From NCBI RefSeq assembly GCF_030035605.1, contig NZ_CP106736.1, positions 248,001 to 312,000 on the forward strand: 64,000 nt of DNA. Direction: 5' to 3'. Of this stretch, positions 61,388 to 64,000 are shown one piece after another. Numbering within the stretch: the first letter of the stretch is position 1; every line of letters starts with the position of its first letter. This stretch comes from Silvimonas soli. GTDB taxonomy: Bacteria; Pseudomonadota; Gammaproteobacteria; Burkholderiales; Chitinibacteraceae. Below the pieces are notes generated by a model. The model was not told where the DNA came from. It saw nothing but the letters and a program-made list of their open reading frames with translations, and searched no databases. The translations under genes were made by a program, and so were the position numbers.

Positions 61388-64000
61388 TTGCAATCCAACA
61401 ACCCCAAATGGTTGCCGCTGGCCATCGTCCTGATTGGCCTGGTGTTCTCTACCGTCCTGGCTCACCGCCAGCAGATTGATAACGAGAAAGCCGCCGAGCG
61501 CCGGTTTCTCTCCCGCTCCGGGCGCGCGGTTGATCAAATCAACCTGCAAATGCATATCTATGAATATGGCTTGCGTGGCGCGCGCGGCACCATCATCGGC
61601 GCTGGCGGAGCCAACATCACGCGGGACCGCTTCAAAGAATACGGCGAATCGCTGGATATTGGTTCGGAATACCCCGGAGCCCGGGGCTACGGCTTTATCC
61701 GGCGGGTAAAACCAGAAGAGGAAGCGGCCTTTATTGCCAGCGAACGCAATCAGGACCATCCGGATTTTCGTATCAGCCAGTTTGCGCCCCATTCCGGGGA
61801 AAAATACCTCGTGCAGTATTTTGTGCCCGAAAATGACAAAAATCCGGTCATTGGCCTGGATCTCGCCTCAGAGCCCTCCCGCGAACAAGCGCTGCTGGCT
61901 GCAATAAAAAGCGGCACAGCCACGCTTAGCCGTCCCGTTATGCTGACCTTGCCCACTGGGCAATCCAATCGCGGATTCCTGATGGTCTTGCCGGTCTATC
62001 GTTCGGGCACCACACCCGCGACGATAGCCGAACGGGAGGCCGCAACCATCGGCTGGGTATACACACCACTGGTGGTCGATGAGGTGATGAAACGGCTGGA
62101 TTACCGTGACGGTGAGTTATCGGTGACTTTATCCGGCCAGGATTCAACGGGGCAGACAGTTCAGTTTTTTGCCTCGCCCCAGAGCAACCTTTCTGCCATC
62201 GGGAACCTGACCTATCAAGCCGACATTCAGCGCTACGGCCAACTTTGGCACGTGCAGATCAAGGCTACGCCGCGTTTTATCCGCAGTCTCAATCTGTTAT
62301 CACCGCTGGAACCCGCGTTGTTGGTCATGGCCTGCGCGCTGTTGCTGGCCGGGTTAATCTATTTTTACCTGCTCAACGTGAGCCGCCGGCTCAGAGCTTC
62401 TGAGGCCCAGTCCAGACTGGCCGCCATTGTCGAAGGCTCCAACGACGCTATTATTGGCAAAACACTGCAAGGCGTAGTCACCAGCTGGAATTCTGCCGCT
62501 CAGGCCATGTTCGGGTATTCCGCCCAGGAAGCCATTGGTCGCACCATTCGGGAACTGGTGGTACCGGATGATCGCGCCCAGGAAGAAACTGACATTCTGG
62601 ATCGGGTCGGACGAGGTGAATCCGTGCCGCACTTTGAAACCATCCGCCAGCGCAAAGATGGCAGCACATTGCCAGTGTCGGTGACCGTCTCGCCTATCCG
62701 TGGCGCGCATGGCCAGATTGAAGGCGCGGCCAAAACCGTTCGGGATATCAGCGTTCAGAAGGCGAATGAAGCGCAAATCATGCAGCTCAACGCCACGCTG
62801 GAGCAGCAGGTTGAAGAACGGACCATGCAAATCCAGGCTTTCTCTGCCCTGCAACAGGCCATTCTGGATAGCGCTGGTTATTCAATCATTGCCACCGACA
62901 GGGACGGCACGATCAAACTGTTCAACCCGGCAGCCGAGCGCCTGCTGGGTTACGAGGCGGGTGAAATGATCGGGCTGGAAACGCCCGCGCTGTTTCACGA
63001 TCCGGCTGAAGTGGCGGCACGCGCTGCGGTATTAAGTATTGAGCTTGGCCGAGTGGTCGAACCCGGTTTTGAGGTTTTTACCGCCAAAATCCAGCAGGGT
63101 AAAACCGACTCCAACGAGTGGACCTACATCAGCAAGGACGGCAAACGCGTCCCGGTTTTGCTGACCACCAGCAGTTTGCGCGACGAGGACGGGAATATCT
63201 TTGGTTACCTCGGAATGGCCGTAGACCTGACGACCCACAAGCATGACGAAACCATTCTGCGCCAGGCCAAGGAAAGCGCGGAATCGGCCACTCGGGCTAA
63301 GTCGGACTTTCTGGCCAATATGAGTCACGAAATCCGTACGCCCATGAATGCCATTCTCGGCATGTTGCAATTGCTGCAGCAAACCGAGCTAAACAATCGC
63401 CAGTACGATTACACCGAAAAAGCCGAATCTGCCGCCAAAGCATTACTTGGTTTGCTCAACGATATTCTGGATTTTTCCAAGGTTGAGGCCGGCAAGCTCG
63501 AACTGGACCCGCATCCGTTCATGCTGGACAAACTCCTGCGCGATATCGGGGTGATCTTGTCCGCCAGCGCCGGGCAGAAGGACCTCGAAATCCTGTTTGA
63601 TATCGACGCGGCAGTTCCTGAAATGGTTGTGGGCGATGCTTTACGTCTGCAACAGGTGCTGATCAATCTTGCCGGCAATGCGATCAAGTTCACCGAACAT
63701 GGCGAGGTGGTTCTTTCTGTGCGGCTGAAACGACGCAGCAACGACCTGCTCACTATCTTTTTTTCGGTACGCGATACCGGCATTGGCATCAATCCGGAAC
63801 AACTCGCAGCCGTCTTTGACGGTTTCTCACAGGCCGAAGTGTCCACCACTCGCCGGTTTGGCGGCACGGGTTTGGGGCTGGCCATCAGCCAGCGTCTGGT
63901 GCACTTGATGGGTGGGCAGCTTAAGGTTGAAAGTCAGCTCGGCAAAGGCAGTACATTCCATTTTGAAGTGACGCTGCAAGCTGCTGTCCAGGAAGCCATC
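61388..64000 (+). CDS. CHASE-PAS-PAS sensor histidine kinase, 3' end beyond window
   Basis: At least 871 residues; the frame is open to the window end. A first membrane helix (WLPLAIVLIGLVFSTVLA) is followed by a periplasmic CHASE domain (about 42-265, FKEYGESLDIGSEYPGARGY, GYGFIRRV), a second helix near 300-325 (PALLVMACALLLAGLIYFYL), two PAS domains (about 338-455 and 488-610), a HisKA domain with phospho-His H647 (ANMSHEIRTPMNAILG) and an ATPase domain with INLAGNAIKFTEHGE, DTGIGI and GGTGLGLAIS. A receiver or Hpt domain probably follows outside the window. I take TTG at 61388, nine bases after GGAG; there is no in-frame ATG upstream of the first helix. Confidence 0.92.
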   Translation, partial: MQSNNPKWLPLAIVLIGLVFSTVLAHRQQIDNEKAAERRFLSRSGRAVDQINLQMHIYEYGLRGARGTIIGAGGANITRDRFKEYGESLDIGSEYPGARGYGFIRRVKPEEEAAFIASERNQDHPDFRISQFAPHSGEKYLVQYFVPENDKNPVIGLDLASEPSREQALLAAIKSGTATLSRPVMLTLPTGQSNRGFLMVLPVYRSGTTPATIAEREAATIGWVYTPLVVDEVMKRLDYRDGELSVTLSGQDSTGQTVQFFASPQSNLSAIGNLTYQADIQRYGQLWHVQIKATPRFIRSLNLLSPLEPALLVMACALLLAGLIYFYLLNVSRRLRASEAQSRLAAIVEGSNDAIIGKTLQGVVTSWNSAAQAMFGYSAQEAIGRTIRELVVPDDRAQEETDILDRVGRGESVPHFETIRQRKDGSTLPVSVTVSPIRGAHGQIEGAAKTVRDISVQKANEAQIMQLNATLEQQVEERTMQIQAFSALQQAILDSAGYSIIATDRDGTIKLFNPAAERLLGYEAGEMIGLETPALFHDPAEVAARAAVLSIELGRVVEPGFEVFTAKIQQGKTDSNEWTYISKDGKRVPVLLTTSSLRDEDGNIFGYLGMAVDLTTHKHDETILRQAKESAESATRAKSDFLANMSHEIRTPMNAILGMLQLLQQTELNNRQYDYTEKAESAAKALLGLLNDILDFSKVEAGKLELDPHPFMLDKLLRDIGVILSASAGQKDLEILFDIDAAVPEMVVGDALRLQQVLINLAGNAIKFTEHGEVVLSVRLKRRSNDLLTIFFSVRDTGIGINPEQLAAVFDGFSQAEVSTTRRFGGTGLGLAISQRLVHLMGGQLKVESQLGKGSTFHFEVTLQAAVQEAI

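Overview
The window reads as one continuous, gene-dense stretch of a betaproteobacterial chromosome. I infer Neisseriales (a Chromobacterium / Chitinibacter-like lineage) from the mix of genes: a betaproteobacterial trimeric porin, PHB-granule proteins (phasin, PhaM), a DUF3460 protein, a TctE/QseC-type two-component pair, a paired bacterioferritin locus and a secreted GH18 chitinase. I see no insertion sequence, prophage, CRISPR array, tRNA or rRNA. About 59 protein genes can be supported; two are cut by the window edges (spoVR at the left, a CHASE-domain sensor kinase at the right).

Layout. 1-3465 (minus): the stress-kinase operon prkA-yeaH-spoVR. 3788-5735 (minus): a tightly overlapping signalling cassette of a CheY-like receiver, a CheC-type phosphatase and a PAS-GGDEF cyclase. 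5816-9666: a microaerobic block with a TauE/SafE-like membrane protein, hemN, fnr and a degenerate 6-phosphogluconate-dehydrogenase-like protein; a perfect FNR box lies before hemN. 9786-10737 (minus): phasin and YjfB. 10860-18485 (plus): dnaE, maeB, phaM-mltA. 18747-22695 (plus): trpEGDC. 23272-27373: a porin behind a strong PhoB box, a cytoplasmic-type L,D-transpeptidase with an extra C-terminal domain, and the chitinase. 27599-34552: tadA-recN-nadK divergent from hrcA-GNAT, then mltB, and rlmB on the opposite strand. 34854-38258: mfd. 38259-38810: a gene-free island of palindromes. 38811-43847: an HDAC-family deacetylase and the moxR-DUF58-tgpA operon. 43861-47961: a GNAT, ferrochelatase and a two-component system. 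47983-52637 (minus): pseudopilin-rich part of a type II secretion system (gspFGHIJK) led by a YIP1-like membrane protein. 52647-58484: purU, trmL, a group II truncated globin with purT, DUF3460, hisN, two bacterioferritins and bfd (Fur box). 58702-64000: a REC-PAS-PAS-GGDEF-EAL protein divergent from a CHASE-PAS-PAS histidine kinase.

How the genes work together. Several small circuits are visible: oxygen control of heme synthesis (fnr/hemN, with hemH further on), phosphate-starvation control of a porin, iron storage and release (bfrA/bfrB/bfd), PHB granule handling (phasin, PhaM), murein turnover (mltA, mltB, L,D-transpeptidase) and c-di-GMP signalling (three proteins with GGDEF or their partners). 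The observations I consider most worth checking are the fnr-linked 6PGDH-like pseudoenzyme, the complementary loss of heme and ferroxidase ligands in the two bacterioferritins, the L,D-transpeptidase with a GNAT-like tail, the CheY-CheC-GGDEF cassette, and the PhoB, FNR and Fur boxes. No wholly new multi-gene system is evident; most of the window is conserved housekeeping content.
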